A stretch of DNA of 64,000 bases from Nocardia salmonicida NBRC 13393 (GCF_001613085.1 NZ_BDBR01000045.1:1-64000), one strand, 5' to 3'. Positions 18,013 to 26,921 are shown, counted from the first letter of the stretch. Numbers and translations are program-made. The notes: generated by a model not told the origin, from the letters alone.

Positions 18013-19017
18013 CTAAACTTTCGCCTCGGGGCGAATCTGCATGAGCAGGTCCCACTCGATTTCCGAAACACGACGTCCGCTGGCGGCCATGACGATGTCG
18101 CGCACACTGCCGTCTACGTGCGCGGCGGCCTGAGCGGCCAGCCCGACGCCCCAGGCCAGCGTGCCCATCACCTTCCACCAGCGGAATCTGTCGAGATCGA
18201 AGTCACCGCCCGCGGCCCGGTAGCCGCGCAGGAAGCTCGCGCGGTCGGCGAAACCGCCGAACTCCCGTTCGTCCGCACCGAAGCGCCACATTCGCAGTGC
18301 GGGCCAGGCCACGTCACGCATCGGGTCGCCGCAACGCTGAGCGCCCTCCCAATCCAGCACGGCCCGCAAACCGTCCGCGGCGACGACGATATTGCCGTTG
18401 CGCAGGTCGGTATGCAGCAGCGCGGTGCGCGGCGGCGGGCCCGGGAGCCGCTGTTCGAGCCAGCGCAGCGCCAGCGTGAACACCGGCCGGTCGCCGAGCA
18501 GCGCACGCACGTCCGCCTCGGCCACGGCGAAAAGGGCGGCGGCCGGATCGGCGCCCGCGGCGGGCACGGTGCGCGGAGCGGCGGCCGGATCGATGGCGTG
18601 CAGCCTGCCCATCGCCTCGCCCCACTCGCGGGCCACCGTCTCGGCGTTGCCCGCGGCCGCGATGAGGCGTAATACCCTGCGCGGGACGGTCTCCCCGGAC
18701 ACATGCTCGCTGACAACGAACGGCTCGCCCACCACGACTGGATCCGCGCAGACCGCTACCACCGCGGGCACCGCCACTCCGTTCGTGCGCGCCAGCTCGC
18801 GCACCGCCGCCTCGTCCTCGACCGACATGATCTGCACGGCGGCAGGCACGAGCGTGGCGACCAGCTTGCGGGCGCGCTCCCCCTCGACATGCGCGGTGAA
18901 GCCGACGTTGCGCCGCCGCGCGCCTGCCGAGAGGTACTCCAGCTCGTCTACTCGCACGGGCGCGGCCGAGGTCCGGGTCAGGAACTCGGCCAGACCTGCG
19001 ACGATATCGGTGCTCAC
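18013..19017 (-). CDS. Phosphotransferase family protein (APH fold)
   Basis: A 334-residue aminoglycoside-phosphotransferase-fold protein. The kinase-like motifs are LLHTDLRNGNIVV (near residue 200, catalytic Asp and Asn) and VLDWEGAQRCGDPMRDVAW (metal-binding DxD-like region). Placed directly before an ACAD10/11-type dehydrogenase, it is more likely to phosphorylate a hydroxyacyl-CoA than an antibiotic, by analogy with eukaryotic ACAD10/11; this is inference. The GTG at 19017 overlaps the DUF6285 stop as GTGA and follows a strong GGGAGGGGGA. Confidence 0.87.
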   Translation of the reverse strand: MSTDIVAGLAEFLTRTSAAPVRVDELEYLSAGARRRNVGFTAHVEGERARKLVATLVPAAVQIMSVEDEAAVRELARTNGVAVPAVVAVCADPVVVGEPFVVSEHVSGETVPRRVLRLIAAAGNAETVAREWGEAMGRLHAIDPAAAPRTVPAAGADPAAALFAVAEADVRALLGDRPVFTLALRWLEQRLPGPPPRTALLHTDLRNGNIVVAADGLRAVLDWEGAQRCGDPMRDVAWPALRMWRFGADEREFGGFADRASFLRGYRAAGGDFDLDRFRWWKVMGTLAWGVGLAAQAAAHVDGSVRDIVMAASGRRVSEIEWDLLMQIRPEAKV

Positions 19018-19304
19018 TCCCCCTCCCAGCTGTCGTAACCGGGTTTGGCGATCGCCAGGTCGGCGCGCACCACCTCGACAAGTGCCTGCCACAAGGCGCG
19101 CTCGTCGTCGGCCGCGCCCAGCAGTTCGTGTTCATGTCGCGTCGCCGCAGGCGCGAGATCGATCTCGCGCCGCACGATCCTGGCCAGATTCGCCCCCACC
19201 CGCGCACGGTGCCGCAGAGCGGGCGGCAAGGCCGGCAGCAGTGTGCTCTCCAGTAGTTCGGCCAGGGACTCCAGCAGCTCGGCTGCGGGTGGTTGATTCT
19301 GCAC
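19014..19304 (-). CDS. DUF6285-like small protein
   Basis: A 96-residue, Leu/Ala/Arg-rich helical protein (PPAAELLESLAELLESTLL, then ARVGANLARIVRREIDLAP) ending in KPGYDSWEGE. It matches the small DUF6285 proteins that precede phosphotransferase and acyl-CoA dehydrogenase genes in actinobacteria; function is unknown, and an accessory role to the pair is inferred. The GTG at 19304 is chosen because AGAGG lies six bases upstream; a TTG at 19346 is less likely. It overlaps the next gene by four bases. Confidence 0.75.
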   Translation of the reverse strand: MQNQPPAAELLESLAELLESTLLPALPPALRHRARVGANLARIVRREIDLAPAATRHEHELLGAADDERALWQALVEVVRADLAIAKPGYDSWEGE

Positions 19305-19473
19305 AGTGACACCTCTGGCGCTGTCGCCATCGTGAGAGACCTTCAACGAAATCAGCGTATTGACTCGAAGGGGAAGCTACGGCAGATCGCGCAACGAGAC
19401 AATAAGAGAATCAAAGTCCATATATCTCACGGCTCGGCGTGTTAGAAATACCGCCAACGGCAAGGAGACGGTT

Positions 19474-20763
19474 GTGACACGTCCGTATCGGCTGATCATC
19501 TGGGGCCCCGGTGACATGGGCGGGCGGGCACTGCGCACGGCGCTGGAATCCCCCGATTTCGAGGTTGTCGGGGTCAAGGTGTTCAGCCCGCACAAGCACG
19601 GCAAGGACATCGGCGAACTGGTCGGGCTGGCGCCGGTGGGCATCACTGCGACCACGTCCAAGGCGGAAATCCTTGCGCTGAAAGCGGATTGCGTTGTGCA
19701 CACGCCGACGACACCGTCGCTGGTGCAGGGCGCGGACGCCGATGTGCTGGACCTGCTCGAGTCCGGCAAGAACGTGGTGTCCGCGGCGTCCTATCACAAT
19801 CCGGCCATGCCCACCTGGCTGTCCGAATCGCGTTCGCCGCTGGAGGTATTGCGCACTGTCGCGCAGATGCGGGTGACCGGAGGCGCCTTCGGGCCGCAGT
19901 TGCCCAAGGCGCTGTCGGCGCTGAAAGCGCTGATGCGCGTGGCGGATTCGGGCCCGCTTCGGTTCACCGGCCCGGTCTTGGAGCGTCTGGCCGCGCCGGT
20001 GGTGGACCGGGCGATCCCACGCCGGGCCACAGGCGAACGACTTCAGGCCGCCTGCCTGCGGGGCGGGGTATCGCTGCACGGCACGGGCCTGCACCCCGGA
20101 CTCATGGTGGAGCAACTGCTGCTACGCCTGGCCGGGCTGCTCGACGAGGTGCGCGAGGTGAAATTCCTGGAGGTCGGCGATCTTTCGGCCGCACCGGACG
20201 GCATGTGGGGCGGTCTGGCCAGCCTCGGTTTCGGGATGCCGCTGAGCGCGGTCGACTCCGACCACGCCATCGCGCTCATGCAGCACTTCTACTTCGACGC
20301 GGTGCTCGCCAACGTCGCACACACGCTGTTCGGTGCCCGCGCCGAGGACGTTCGGGTGGAACGGCACGTCTATCCCGTGCCTGCGCGGACCCGGGTGCGG
20401 GCCGGCGGCAGTGTGATCGAGCCGGGCACGGTCGGCGCCATCCACATGAGCTATCGCGGCTACCTCGGCGACCGGTTGTTCATGACCAACGCCGAATGCT
20501 GGCACGTCGGCCCGGGCAACGCCCACCTCGGGCCGGATCATCCGCGCAGCCTCGCCGGCGGGCACGTGATCACGCTGGACGGCAGCCCCGCCCGGATCGA
20601 GATGCGCAACGAACTTGACGACGAGTCGTACGAGGGCGATTGGTCCGCGGTCACCGACATCTCGGTCAAGGCGATGCTCGACGTCATCCCGGAACTGTGC
20701 GCGGCGCCGGCCGGTGTCGCGACGCTCGATCTGAGCCCCCGATACCGTCTGGAGACAGCATGA
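19474..20763 (+). CDS. Diaminopentanoate dehydrogenase-like NAD(P) oxidoreductase
   Basis: A 429-residue protein with an N-terminal Rossmann domain (IIWGPGDMGGRALRTAL near residue 8) of the dihydrodipicolinate reductase/2,4-diaminopentanoate dehydrogenase type, followed by a large alpha/beta domain with GTGLHPGLMVEQLLL. In mycobacteria and Nocardia such proteins are often annotated as dihydrodipicolinate reductases, although they are too long to be DapB. The reaction is unknown; an NAD(P)-dependent dehydrogenation of an amino or acyl compound is likely. GTG start after AAGGAGA. The stop overlaps the next start as ATGA. Confidence 0.78.
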   Translation: MTRPYRLIIWGPGDMGGRALRTALESPDFEVVGVKVFSPHKHGKDIGELVGLAPVGITATTSKAEILALKADCVVHTPTTPSLVQGADADVLDLLESGKNVVSAASYHNPAMPTWLSESRSPLEVLRTVAQMRVTGGAFGPQLPKALSALKALMRVADSGPLRFTGPVLERLAAPVVDRAIPRRATGERLQAACLRGGVSLHGTGLHPGLMVEQLLLRLAGLLDEVREVKFLEVGDLSAAPDGMWGGLASLGFGMPLSAVDSDHAIALMQHFYFDAVLANVAHTLFGARAEDVRVERHVYPVPARTRVRAGGSVIEPGTVGAIHMSYRGYLGDRLFMTNAECWHVGPGNAHLGPDHPRSLAGGHVITLDGSPARIEMRNELDDESYEGDWSAVTDISVKAMLDVIPELCAAPAGVATLDLSPRYRLETA

Positions 20764-21527
20764 CCTCCCCGCTTCCGGTCGCGGTGCTCGGCGCCGGGCC
20801 GCTCGCCGACCGGATCGCCGCGCATCCCGATATCTCCGTCGCGCCGCCTTCCTCGGCCGCGGTGGTTATCCACCTGACGGCCGACGTCGATGCGGTAGTC
20901 GCCCAGCTCGGCGCGGGTCGCGACGTGGTGACCGCACTGCCCCTCGAAGCCCTCCCCCTGGACGAGGTGCGGGATGCCTGCCGCACCGGATCGTCCACCC
21001 TGCACGCCACCGGCGGCTTCCAGTCGGCGGTGGCGGCCCGGCTCACCCGCTCGCTCGCCGCGGCGACGCGGGAGATCACCAGCATCGAACTGATCGAGGA
21101 GCTCGAGCTACCCGACGAGGGCGTGTATCCGTGGAACACGGTGCCGGACGAGATGGTGCCCGGTTACTACTTCTCCGCTCTGCGCGTACTGGAAGACGCC
21201 GCCTTCACCGGCTCGCGCGCCGATACTCCCGAGCAGAACGGTGCGGTCTACACCCTGGGTGACCGGATCACCTACCGTTCGATCCGCACCCGAGGCACCG
21301 GCGCGGTTCCGCTGCGCTATCGCCTGGTCACCACCACCGCAGCTGGAACAGCAACGGCCACAGTCGATTTCCATCCCGCCGACGGCGTTCACCCGGCCGA
21401 TCATCTGACGTCGGTGGATCTGGTGAAGGCGCTCGGTCCGGTTCACGCGAGCGAGCCCGGCATCGTCCTGCGCGATCTCGGCATCACCTATCTGGTCGCG
21501 GACGACCGGCTGCCGCGGTCCACTTAG
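20760..21527 (+). CDS. Short paralogue-like partner of the preceding dehydrogenase
   Basis: A 255-residue protein that looks like a shortened relative of the gene before it. It keeps VAVLGAGPLADRI at the start, then VVIHLTADVDAVVAQL and ATGGFQSAVAARLTRSLA, which correspond to VVHTPTTPS and GTGLHPGLMVEQLLLRLA of the upstream protein. The cofactor-binding strand after the glycine motif is much reduced, so NAD(P) binding is doubtful. The ATGA overlap suggests translational coupling and a hetero-oligomer. No named family is assigned with confidence. Confidence 0.62.
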   Translation: MTSPLPVAVLGAGPLADRIAAHPDISVAPPSSAAVVIHLTADVDAVVAQLGAGRDVVTALPLEALPLDEVRDACRTGSSTLHATGGFQSAVAARLTRSLAAATREITSIELIEELELPDEGVYPWNTVPDEMVPGYYFSALRVLEDAAFTGSRADTPEQNGAVYTLGDRITYRSIRTRGTGAVPLRYRLVTTTAAGTATATVDFHPADGVHPADHLTSVDLVKALGPVHASEPGIVLRDLGITYLVADDRLPRST

Positions 21528-21540
21528 CGCCGAAGGCGAC

Positions 21541-22680
21541 TCAGGACAGCAGCTGCCGTACCCGGGCCGCCTCGTGGGTGAGGTGGTCGCGCTCGGGCAC
21601 GGTGGTGGCGGCGTGTGCGGCCTCGGAATACAGGGTGGCGGCCTGCGCGAGGTCGCCCGCCCGTTCGAGCAGGTAGGCACGGGATGCGGTGTAGCGCGGC
21701 AGTTCTGGGTCCAGGTCGGCCAGTGCGGCCAGGCCCGCTCGGGGTCCGTCGGCCTCGCCGAGCGCGACCGCGCGGTTCAGGCGCACCACCGGGCTGTCGG
21801 TGAGAAGCAGCAGTTCGTCGTACCACTCCACGATCTGTACCCAGTCCGTTTCGGCGGTGCTCGGGGCGTCCGCGTGCAGAGCGGCGATCGCGGCTTGGGC
21901 TTGGTATTCGCCCAGCCGGTCACGGGCCAAGGCGGCCTGCAGAATGGTCACCCCTTCGGCGATAAGTCTTGTGTCCCAGTGTGTTCGGTTCTGCTCCGCG
22001 AGCGGCACCAGACGGGCGCCCTCGGTGCGTGAGGCACGGCGAGCGTGGTGCAGCAGCATCAGCGCGAGCAGTCCCGAGACCTCGGGTTCGTCGGTCGAGG
22101 CGGCGAGCTGGCGGGTGAGTCGGATGGCTTCGGCCGCCAGATCGACGTCGCCGCTGTAGCCCTCGTTGAAGACGAGGTAGAGCACGCGCAGCACGGTCGC
22201 CGGATCGCTGGGACGGTCGAGCGGTAAGCCGGTGATCCGCTTCTTCGCCCGGCTGATCCGTTGCGCCATAGTCGCTTCCGGAACCAGGTATGCCGTCGCG
22301 ATCTGTCGGGTCGTCAGGCCGCCGACCGCGCGCAGGGTCAACGCGACGGCCGAGCCGGGAGACAGCGAAGGGTGCGCGCACAGGAAATACAGCCACAATG
22401 TGTCGTCCGTGGCGGGCACCGGCCCGGCCTCGGGCTCGGCATCCACCACGAATTCCCGACCCCGCCGTGATGTTTCGGCCCGTGTCGCATCGATGAACTT
22501 TCGCCATGCGACGGCGACGAGCCAGCCTTTCGCATCGCGCGGTGGATCGTCGGGCCAGGTTTCCAGCGCCCGGATCAGCGCCTCCTGTACCGCGTCCTCG
22601 GCCGCGGCGAACTCGGCCCCGCGTCGGACGAGGATCCCGATCACCGCGGGGACGAGCGCGCGCACCAGCGCTTCGTTCAT
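21541..22680 (-). CDS. RNA polymerase sigma-70 family (ECF) factor with DUF6596 domain
   Basis: A 379-residue ECF-type sigma factor. Region 2 is in the first 70 residues (AEDAVQEALIRALETWP, GWLVAVAWRKFIDATR). Region 4 is near 110-170 (LTLRAVGGLTTRQIATAYLVPEATMAQRISRAKKRI). A long helical C-terminal extension of the DUF6596 type (TPR-like, for example NRAVALGEADGPRAGLAAL) follows. This class is typically encoded with a YCII protein, as here, and has no classical anti-sigma factor; the C-terminal extension may control activity. The start overlaps the YCII stop as ATGA. The target promoters are not identifiable from the sequence. Confidence 0.88.
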   Translation of the reverse strand: MNEALVRALVPAVIGILVRRGAEFAAAEDAVQEALIRALETWPDDPPRDAKGWLVAVAWRKFIDATRAETSRRGREFVVDAEPEAGPVPATDDTLWLYFLCAHPSLSPGSAVALTLRAVGGLTTRQIATAYLVPEATMAQRISRAKKRITGLPLDRPSDPATVLRVLYLVFNEGYSGDVDLAAEAIRLTRQLAASTDEPEVSGLLALMLLHHARRASRTEGARLVPLAEQNRTHWDTRLIAEGVTILQAALARDRLGEYQAQAAIAALHADAPSTAETDWVQIVEWYDELLLLTDSPVVRLNRAVALGEADGPRAGLAALADLDPELPRYTASRAYLLERAGDLAQAATLYSEAAHAATTVPERDHLTHEAARVRQLLS

Positions 22681-23084
22681 TCGGTCACCGTGGGCAATTC
22701 CGCGTAGAACGGCCGCAGTTCGAGCCACTCCTGGACCGGCTTCCCGCCCGCGCCCGGCGCCGCCGACAGCTCACCGGCCAGTTCGAGGGCCCGGTCATAG
22801 GTGTCGACGTCGATGATCATCCAGCCCGCGATCAGGTCCTTGGTCTCCGCGAACGGCCCGTCGGTGACCGGCGGGCGTCCCTCGCCGTCGGAGCGGACGA
22901 AGGTGCCCTGCGTGGTCAGCGCCTGACTGTCGACGTATTCGCCGGTCGATCGCAGCCGTGCGGCGAAATCCTCCATGTATCGCACGTGCGCGGTCACTTC
23001 CTCCGGCGTCCACCGATCCATCGGCACGTCGTTCACCGAGGCGGGAGCGCCGCGGTAGTGCTTGAGCAGCAGGTACTTGGCCAT
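22677..23084 (-). CDS. YCII-related protein
   Basis: A 135-residue YciI-like protein: MAKYLLLKHYRG at the start, then VTDGPFAETKDLIAGWMIIDVDTYDRAL, the characteristic stretch of the family that accompanies DUF6596 sigma factors (often annotated DGPF domain). A ferredoxin-like fold is expected, with unknown substrate. It starts after AATCGAGGAG and overlaps the sigma-factor gene by four bases. The conserved pairing suggests that it senses or processes a signal for the sigma factor, but this is inference. Confidence 0.88.
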   Translation of the reverse strand: MAKYLLLKHYRGAPASVNDVPMDRWTPEEVTAHVRYMEDFAARLRSTGEYVDSQALTTQGTFVRSDGEGRPPVTDGPFAETKDLIAGWMIIDVDTYDRALELAGELSAAPGAGGKPVQEWLELRPFYAELPTVTE

Positions 23085-23134
23085 GATGTTCTCCTCGATT
23101 CGTTTCGGCCCATTCTGGCCGGGACAGGTCGGTT

Positions 23135-23632
23135 TCAGGCGTTCTGACGTTCGGCCCGCTGCTGGATGAGTTCCTCGACAGCGGACGGCAGGGTGGTCTC
23201 GAAGTCGATGAGCTTGACCCAGGTCGGCGTGATGACGATCCGGACCATGCCCTCGTAGAGCGAATGGACCTCGGCCTCCCACACGACGCGCTGCTCGGCG
23301 GTCATCTCGTAGCTGCCGTTCATCTCCAGGTATTCCGCCGGGATGCCGTGCACCACATCCAACTCCGCCCGCCCGCGGATCAGCAGCATCTTCGGCGGGT
23401 GCACCTCGGTGTCGATCGTCAGCGCGACCGCGGGGTTGTGGCGCAGGGAAGGCAGCTTCGGTGCGTTCGTCGACGTGCAGACGACGATCTCCGCGCCGTT
23501 CCAGGCGAAACCGACCGGGACATTGCGCGGCGTGCCGTCCTTGGCGACGTAGGCCATGCGGAGCAGGTCGCGGGCCAGCAGTTCCTGGCTGTGCGGGCGG
23601 TTCAGGATCTCGGTGATCTCGTGCTGTTCCAT
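23135..23632 (-). CDS. Pyridoxamine 5'-phosphate oxidase family protein
   Basis: A 165-residue split beta-barrel flavin-binding-type protein: RMAYVAKDGTPRNVPVGFAW, then LRHNPAVALTID and the KMLLIRGRAEL strand. Family members bind FMN, F420 or haem and reduce or oxidise varied substrates; cofactor and substrate cannot be told here. The ATG at 23632 follows AAGGAG. It is the first gene of the operon with YCII and the ECF sigma factor, so it may take part in the same stress response. Confidence 0.82.
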   Translation of the reverse strand: MEQHEITEILNRPHSQELLARDLLRMAYVAKDGTPRNVPVGFAWNGAEIVVCTSTNAPKLPSLRHNPAVALTIDTEVHPPKMLLIRGRAELDVVHGIPAEYLEMNGSYEMTAEQRVVWEAEVHSLYEGMVRIVITPTWVKLIDFETTLPSAVEELIQQRAERQNA

Positions 23633-23793
23633 GGCGGTCGCTCCTTCGATGTCGTCGAGGCCCGTTCGGCTGCTCGTACCCCTGGGACGGAGCCGCCCGC
23701 GCGTTCTCGACATCCCCGACGAAAGAATTTCGGAGAACTTTTTCGCCGTGAGTGAACGGCGCCACCTGCAGGAACAAACCACCGGGGGTCCAT

Positions 23794-23814
23794 GTTGAGT
23801 CAGCAAAGCTCAAC
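23794..23814. promoter_or_regulatory. HAIR-like operator (HspR site) upstream of lon
   Basis: TTGAGT (23795-23800), a 7-base spacer, then GCTCAA (23808-23813) match the HAIR consensus CTTGAGT-N7-ACTCAAG at 11 of 12 core positions with exact spacing. The outer G23794/C23814 add one more pair. HspR represses heat-shock genes through HAIR, and lon is a known HspR target in Streptomyces. The site is 15 bp upstream of the lon ATG. Confidence 0.7.
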
Positions 23815-23828
23815 TTGGAAGGGTCGAC

Positions 23829-26270
23829 ATGACTTCAGCTCAGAACCTGCCGGTGCTGTTCCTGACCGATCCGATCGTGCTGCCGGGCATGGTCGTGCCC
23901 ATCGAACTGGACGAATCCGCGCAGGCCGCCATCGACGCGGCGCAGGCCGCAAAAACCGGCTCGGTGCTGGTCGCACCGCGTCTGGACGAGGGGTACGCGT
24001 CCTACGGCGTCGTCGCCACCATCGAACAGGTCGGCCGGATGCGCGGCGGCGCGCCCGCGGCCGTGTTGAAGGCCGAGCGCAGGGCGCGGATCGGGCACGG
24101 GGTCACCGGGCCGGGCGCCGCGCTGTGGGTCGAGGCCGAACTCGTCGAGGCGGTCGAGCCCGACGAGCACACCATCGCGCTGGCCGCCGAGTACAAGAAG
24201 CTGGTAGTCGCCGTGCTCCAGCGGCGTGAGGCCTGGCAGATCATCGACATCGTCAACCAGTTGGCCGACGCCGAAGCCATCGCCGACACCGCGGGCTACG
24301 CGCCGTACCTGTCCGATGACCAGAAGCGCGAGCTGCTCGAGACCCCCGATGTCGCCGTGCGGCTGACCAAGCAGATCGACTGGATCAGAGACCACATCGC
24401 CGAGGTCGAGGTCACCGACAAGATCTCCGAAGACGTTCGCGACGGCATGGAGAAGAGCCAGCGCGAATTCCTGCTGCGCCAGCAGCTCAACGCCATCCGC
24501 AAGGAACTAGGCGAGGACGAACCCGACGGCGCCGACGACTACCGCACCCGCGTCGAGAACGCCGACCTGCCCGAGAACGTGCGCGCCGAGGCGCTGCGCG
24601 AGGTCGGCCGGTTGGAGCGCGCCAGCGACCAGAGCCCGGAATCGGGCTGGATCCGTACCTGGCTCGACACCGTGCTCGAACTGCCGTGGACGGTGAAAAC
24701 CGAAGACAGCACCGATGTTTCGGCCGCCCGCGCGGTACTCGACGCCGATCACCACGGCCTCGAAGAGGTCAAGGACCGCATGGTCGAGTACCTGGCGGTG
24801 CGTTCGCGGCGGGCCGCTCGTGGTCTCGAGGTCGTCGGTGGACGTGGCTCCGGCGCGGTGCTCGTGCTGGTCGGTCCGCCCGGCGTCGGTAAGACCTCGC
24901 TGGGTGAGTCGGTCGCAAAGGCTCTCGGCCGCAAGTTCGTTCGCGTCGCCCTCGGCGGCGTGCGCGACGAAGCCGAGATCCGTGGCCACCGCCGCACCTA
25001 CGTCGGCGCGCTGCCCGGCCGGATCGTGCGTGCGGTGAAGGAGGCGGGGTCGATGAATCCCGTTGTCCTGCTGGACGAGATCGACAAGGTCGGCTCCGAC
25101 TTCCGTGGTGATCCGGCGGCGGCCCTGCTCGAGGTCCTCGACCCCGCGCAGAACCACACCTTCCGCGACCACTACCTGGACCTGGACCTCGACCTGTCGA
25201 ATGTCCTGTTCATCGCGACGGCCAATGTCATGGACACCATCCCCGGTCCCCTGCTGGACCGCATGGAGCTCATCACCGTCGACGGTTACACCGAGGCCGA
25301 CAAGGTGGCCATCGCCCGCGACTTCCTGGTCCCCCGCCAGCTGGAGCGCAATGCGCTGACCGCGCAGGAGGTGTCGATCACCGACGCGGCGTTGCGCGAG
25401 ATCGCGGCGAACTACACCCGCGAGGCAGGTGTTCGTCAGATGGAGCGTTTGGTGGCAAAAGCCCTGCGCAAGGCGGCGACTCGCCTCGTCACCGGTGACG
25501 CAGCCGGTCGCGAGGACGAAGCCGCGCTCGGTTACGACCCGACGCTCGGCTACGACAATGTCATCGACCTCGAATCCGGTGCGCGGCCGGCGGGAGCGGT
25601 GACGTCGCTGGTCGTAGACATCGACAACCTGACCGACTACCTCGGCCGCCCCCGCTTCACCCCGGATTCGATGGAACGTACCTCGGTCCCCGGTGTGGCG
25701 ACGGGCCTCGCGGTGACCGGTGCCGGCGGCGATGTGCTCTACATCGAGGCCAACGGCGCCGAGGGCGAACGCTCCCTCACGCTCACCGGCCAACTCGGCG
25801 ATGTCATGAAGGAGTCCGCGCAGATCGCCCTCACCTACGTGCGCTCGCACCTGGAGGAAATCGGCATCGAACCCAAGGTTCTCGACCGCAATATCCACAT
25901 CCACTTCCCCGCGGGCGCTGTCCCGAAGGACGGCCCGTCGGCGGGCGTCACCATGGTCACCGCCCTGGTGTCGCTGGCCCTCGGCCGCCCGGTCCGCGGC
26001 GATGTGGGGATGACCGGCGAGGTCACCCTCAACGGCAGCGTCCTGCCCATCGGCGGCGTGAAACAGAAGCTCCTCGCCGCCCAGCGAGCCGGGTTGAAGA
26101 CCGTCTTCATCCCCGCCCGCAACGAACCGGACCTCGACGAGGTCCCGGCCGAGGTCCTGGCCGCACTCGACGTCCGCCCCGTCGCCGACGTGGCAGACAT
26201 CCTGGCCTACGCCATCGAACCCATCGCCGAACCTGCCGCCGACGGCAAGACCTTCGCCGTCAGCGCCTGA
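23829..26270 (+). CDS. lon: ATP-dependent Lon protease
   Basis: An 813-residue LonA-type protease that degrades damaged and regulatory cytoplasmic proteins. The N-terminal substrate-binding domain (to about 190), a coiled region, an AAA+ module with Walker A GPPGVGKTS (near residue 348) and Walker B VVLLDEIDK (near 415), and the C-terminal peptidase domain are intact. The catalytic dyad is Ser704 (PKDGPSAG) and Lys747 (GGVKQKL), 43 residues apart as in other LonA. AAGGG precedes the ATG at 23829. An apparent HspR operator overlaps the 5' leader, so heat induction is expected. A long hairpin follows the stop. Confidence 0.96.
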   Translation: MTSAQNLPVLFLTDPIVLPGMVVPIELDESAQAAIDAAQAAKTGSVLVAPRLDEGYASYGVVATIEQVGRMRGGAPAAVLKAERRARIGHGVTGPGAALWVEAELVEAVEPDEHTIALAAEYKKLVVAVLQRREAWQIIDIVNQLADAEAIADTAGYAPYLSDDQKRELLETPDVAVRLTKQIDWIRDHIAEVEVTDKISEDVRDGMEKSQREFLLRQQLNAIRKELGEDEPDGADDYRTRVENADLPENVRAEALREVGRLERASDQSPESGWIRTWLDTVLELPWTVKTEDSTDVSAARAVLDADHHGLEEVKDRMVEYLAVRSRRAARGLEVVGGRGSGAVLVLVGPPGVGKTSLGESVAKALGRKFVRVALGGVRDEAEIRGHRRTYVGALPGRIVRAVKEAGSMNPVVLLDEIDKVGSDFRGDPAAALLEVLDPAQNHTFRDHYLDLDLDLSNVLFIATANVMDTIPGPLLDRMELITVDGYTEADKVAIARDFLVPRQLERNALTAQEVSITDAALREIAANYTREAGVRQMERLVAKALRKAATRLVTGDAAGREDEAALGYDPTLGYDNVIDLESGARPAGAVTSLVVDIDNLTDYLGRPRFTPDSMERTSVPGVATGLAVTGAGGDVLYIEANGAEGERSLTLTGQLGDVMKESAQIALTYVRSHLEEIGIEPKVLDRNIHIHFPAGAVPKDGPSAGVTMVTALVSLALGRPVRGDVGMTGEVTLNGSVLPIGGVKQKLLAAQRAGLKTVFIPARNEPDLDEVPAEVLAALDVRPVADVADILAYAIEPIAEPAADGKTFAVSA

Positions 26271-26282
26271 TCCGAACCGCCG

Positions 26283-26316
26283 ACGGGCCGTGCGCAGTCA
26301 TCTGCGCGCGGCCCGT
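26283..26316 (+). terminator. Terminator after lon
   Basis: ACGGGCCGTGCGCAG and CTGCGCGCGGCCCGT form a 15-bp stem (one G-U pair) with loop TCAT, starting 13 bp after the lon stop codon. Followed by TCGTCG without a T-run. It may act on the convergent thioesterase gene as well. Confidence 0.7.
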
Positions 26317-26336
26317 TCGTCGTATCCGCAGCCCCA

Positions 26337-26921
26337 CTAGCGGCTCACGGTCGGCGGCAGTACCGGGCCGTCGACGATGACCACTGCCAGTTGGTCGGTG
26401 TCGTAGTTGTCCTGGTCGTCGTCGAACTCGACATCGTCGTCGAATTCGACATCGTCGTCGAATTCGACGTCCTCCTCGGCGGAGGGGGCGAGGTCCTTTT
26501 CGACGCGGCGGGTGGTGCCCTGGGCGACCGCGCAGAGGATGGGTTCCTCACCCTCGGTTTCGGCGTACACGTCGCAGTGGGTGACGGCCTGGCGGCGGGT
26601 GGCGCCGAGGACGGTGGCGTGCACCCGCAGGCGTTCGCCCTGGGCGGGGCGCAGGTAGGTGATGGTGAAGCCGCCGGTGAGGACGTTGGGGCCCAGGACG
26701 GTACCCGCGGCGAAGGTGAGGGCGTTGTCGGCGGCGTAGGCGAGCACCCCGCCGTGCACGAAGCCGAACTGCTGACCGTGTTCGGGCTGGATATCGATGA
26801 CGAGAGTGGCCGCGCCATCACCGAATTCGGTGAGCTCGGTGCCGACCAGACGGGCGAAAGGCTGCGCGGCGAGCACCTGGCGCGCCAGGTCGAGGTCGAG
26901 GGTGGTGGCTTCGGTCGGCAT
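26337..26921 (-). CDS. PaaI-type hotdog thioesterase with acidic repeat tail
   Basis: A 194-residue protein. Residues 1-140 are a hotdog-fold thioesterase of the PaaI family, with the motif HGGVLAYAADNALTFAAG containing the active-site-region His-Gly-Gly and Asp. It should hydrolyse acyl- or aryl-CoA thioesters in the cytoplasm. The C-terminal extension of about 50 residues is unusual: three copies of VEFDDD, then QDNYDTDQ, strongly acidic, encoded by an 18-bp tandem repeat. The extension ends in VVIVDGPVLPP. It is single-gene, convergent with lon and divergent from the polymerase. Confidence 0.85.
   Translation of the reverse strand: MPTEATTLDLDLARQVLAAQPFARLVGTELTEFGDGAATLVIDIQPEHGQQFGFVHGGVLAYAADNALTFAAGTVLGPNVLTGGFTITYLRPAQGERLRVHATVLGATRRQAVTHCDVYAETEGEEPILCAVAQGTTRRVEKDLAPSAEEDVEFDDDVEFDDDVEFDDDQDNYDTDQLAVVIVDGPVLPPTVSR
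26418..26471 (-). repeat. 18-bp tandem repeat (3 units) in the thioesterase tail
   Basis: Units 26418-26435, 26436-26453 and 26454-26471 differ at one or two bases and encode VEFDDD three times on the minus strand. Confidence 0.9.

Noticed and set aside
18392..19309. Plus-strand frame opposite the phosphotransferase operon
   Set aside because: Ser/Arg/Ala-rich shadow translation; the minus-strand genes have clear motifs and ribosome sites.
24507..25904. Long antisense frame inside lon
   Set aside because: Shadow of the third codon positions of lon; Asp/Val/Gln-rich with no recognisable domain.
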